From positions 124,001 to 188,000 of the forward strand of contig NZ_CADCXY010000002.1 in the NCBI RefSeq assembly GCF_902806985.1: 64,000 nucleotides of DNA. The letters run 5' to 3'. The notes beneath the pieces are model-generated. The model worked only from the letters and a program-made list of their open reading frames with translations. It did not search any database and was not told where the DNA came from. Position numbers and translations under genes: made by a program. Shown here one piece after another: positions 63,079 through 64,000 of this stretch. Each line of letters starts with the position of its first letter. The first letter of the stretch is position 1. Source of the DNA: Pseudidiomarina piscicola. GTDB lineage: Bacteria; Pseudomonadota; Gammaproteobacteria; Enterobacterales; Alteromonadaceae.

Positions 63079-63924
63079 TCATTTAGTGTTCAACAAGTCG
63101 TGAGAATTCATGCTTTCTTCGATCAGCGTATCCACTTTTAGGCTTTGACAGAGCTGCACATAAAGCATATGGCATAAGTGCTGCATGCCCATTTGCATCA
63201 GCAAACTGTCGGTACGCATGTGAGTGTCACCACCGAGCGCAAACAAGCTGATATCGGCCAAAATACTGGTCGGGTTGTTGCCATAACGGGTCAGGGAAAT
63301 CACTTTGGCTCCCTTACTTTTTGCTTGCCGGACAATTTTCAAAATATCACTGTTTTGGCCACCGTCGCTAATAGCGAATAATACGTTCCCCTCACTTAAG
63401 GTGGTGGCCATTTGTACCTGTAGCGCTGGGTCGGTGCTGCTTAGCGTTACTTTGCCCATCTGCATCAGGCGCAACACAAAATCTCGTGCGACAATAGCGG
63501 ACTTACCAAAGCCAACTACTTGAATAGTTTCAGCTCCGGTTAGTTGCCGCAATGCCTGCTGCAGCACATCTATTTCATTGATATCAGCTACGCCTTGCAT
63601 GACGGCGTACTGTGCATCGCGCAATTCAGCGAAGGTGGCGGCAATAGAACGCTCTTGTGATGGGTGGCTGGCTGGCACTCGGGTTTGACTCGACGCGGAC
63701 ACCACCGCCTCATTCACCGCAAACTTCAATGCAGGATAACCTCGATAGCCTAATTTCTGGCTAAATTTCACGACGCTCGACTGGCTTACGCCAATCGCAT
63801 CGGCCAACTGTTGCGACGAATAGTCGCGTAGAAGATGCGTGTTGTCTAAAATAAAATCAGCGAGCTTACGCTCAATCAGTGACATATCTTCCCGCATGGC
63901 GCGGATTTTTAATAAACAGGACAT
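63079..63924 (-). CDS. MurR/RpiR family transcriptional regulator
   Basis: A regulator of 281 residues with an N-terminal HTH_6 domain (SSQQLADAIGVSQSSVVKFSQ, about 36-56) and a C-terminal SIS sugar-phosphate domain (VVGFGKSAIVARDF and FAISDGGQNSDILKIVRQAK, about 135-250). Family members sense sugar phosphates and control sugar or amino-sugar genes. It reads towards the receptor operon, and its target is probably a divergent gene beyond the window edge. An inverted repeat upstream (63964-63999) is a candidate operator. Confidence 0.87.
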   Translation of the reverse strand: MSCLLKIRAMREDMSLIERKLADFILDNTHLLRDYSSQQLADAIGVSQSSVVKFSQKLGYRGYPALKFAVNEAVVSASSQTRVPASHPSQERSIAATFAELRDAQYAVMQGVADINEIDVLQQALRQLTGAETIQVVGFGKSAIVARDFVLRLMQMGKVTLSSTDPALQVQMATTLSEGNVLFAISDGGQNSDILKIVRQAKSKGAKVISLTRYGNNPTSILADISLFALGGDTHMRTDSLLMQMGMQHLCHMLYVQLCQSLKVDTLIEESMNSHDLLNTK

Positions 63925-63963
63925 AGGCGCTGTTGTTCTTCATAATCTATGAAAGTTAGACCC

Positions 63964-63999
63964 CCATATTGAATAATTTATTACTGGTTGGCAATATGG
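63964..63999. promoter_or_regulatory. Inverted repeat, candidate operator of the RpiR-type regulator
   Basis: CCATATTG at 63964-63971 and CAATATGG at 63992-63999 are perfect 8-base arms, 20 bases apart, in the upstream region of the regulator gene. Dyads of this kind in divergent promoters often bind the local regulator; this one is inferred only. Confidence 0.45.
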
Positions 64000-64000
64000 A

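Overview
The window is chromosomal DNA of an aerobic gammaproteobacterium. Its gene content and order (glpE-glpG-ubiC-ubiA beside plsB, lexA-sulA, a full aa3-type cytochrome oxidase cluster, coaBC-slmA, secB-gpsA, ftsYEX-rpoH, rep, UbiK) fit the marine Alteromonadales, most likely Idiomarina or Pseudidiomarina. This is inferred from gene families and order; no database search was possible. Base composition is close to 50% GC nearly throughout. The exception is about 1.7 kb around 57.6-59.2 kb, which is clearly AT-rich.

Layout. 1-5.5 kb: 3' end of threonine dehydrogenase, glpE, glpG, ubiquinone genes ubiC and ubiA, and convergent plsB. 5.5-6.7 kb: lexA-sulA behind a promoter with two LexA boxes, closed by a strong terminator. 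6.9-15.3 kb: oxidase subunits II (with fused cytochrome c), I and III plus assembly factors (CtaG, SURF1, heme A synthase, heme O synthase, SCO). 15.3-25.7 kb: polysaccharide deacetylase, MATE exporter, four-repeat DUF4397 lipoprotein, nfuA, a large M14 peptidase, comF, bioH, mutM and a 2OG-Fe(II) oxygenase. 25.7-35.7 kb: rpmG/rpmB, radC, coaBC-slmA, gpsA-secB-rhodanese, gpmM-envC-yibQ, a YkgJ-like protein and rpoH. 35.9-42.2 kb: ftsY-ftsE-ftsX, rsmD and several small genes. 42.2-50.8 kb: a two-gene reverse transsulfuration operon, a lipoprotein, threonine aldolase, a CHASE-GGDEF cyclase, a YifB-type ATPase, SOS-controlled yebG, ferredoxin-NADP reductase and ubiK. 50.9-56.2 kb: rep, a GAF-GAF-GGDEF-EAL protein and cytochrome c5.

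56.2-63.0 kb is the unusual part. A complete dinB is followed by the 3' end of a PepSY-type membrane gene, fused in frame to the start of an IS3-family transposase. Then come the 5'-truncated end of an unrecognised glycine-rich protein gene, a small lipoprotein gene and about 490 bp of AT-rich non-coding DNA. After these, the 3' ends of dinB and PepSY appear a second time, and here PepSY is complete. The two copies form a gap-free 876-bp direct repeat flanking 1,669 bp of foreign DNA. That layout is expected if a circular molecule carrying a piece of this locus integrated by a single crossover. A Fur-box-controlled TonB receptor-PepSY operon and an RpiR-family regulator with a candidate operator close the window.

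Themes: respiration (oxidase, ubiquinone synthesis, cytochrome c5), SOS response (lexA, sulA, yebG; dinB without a visible box), cell division (ftsEX with its activator target envC, sulA, slmA) and amino-acid use (tdh, threonine aldolase, threonine/serine dehydratase, M14 peptidase).
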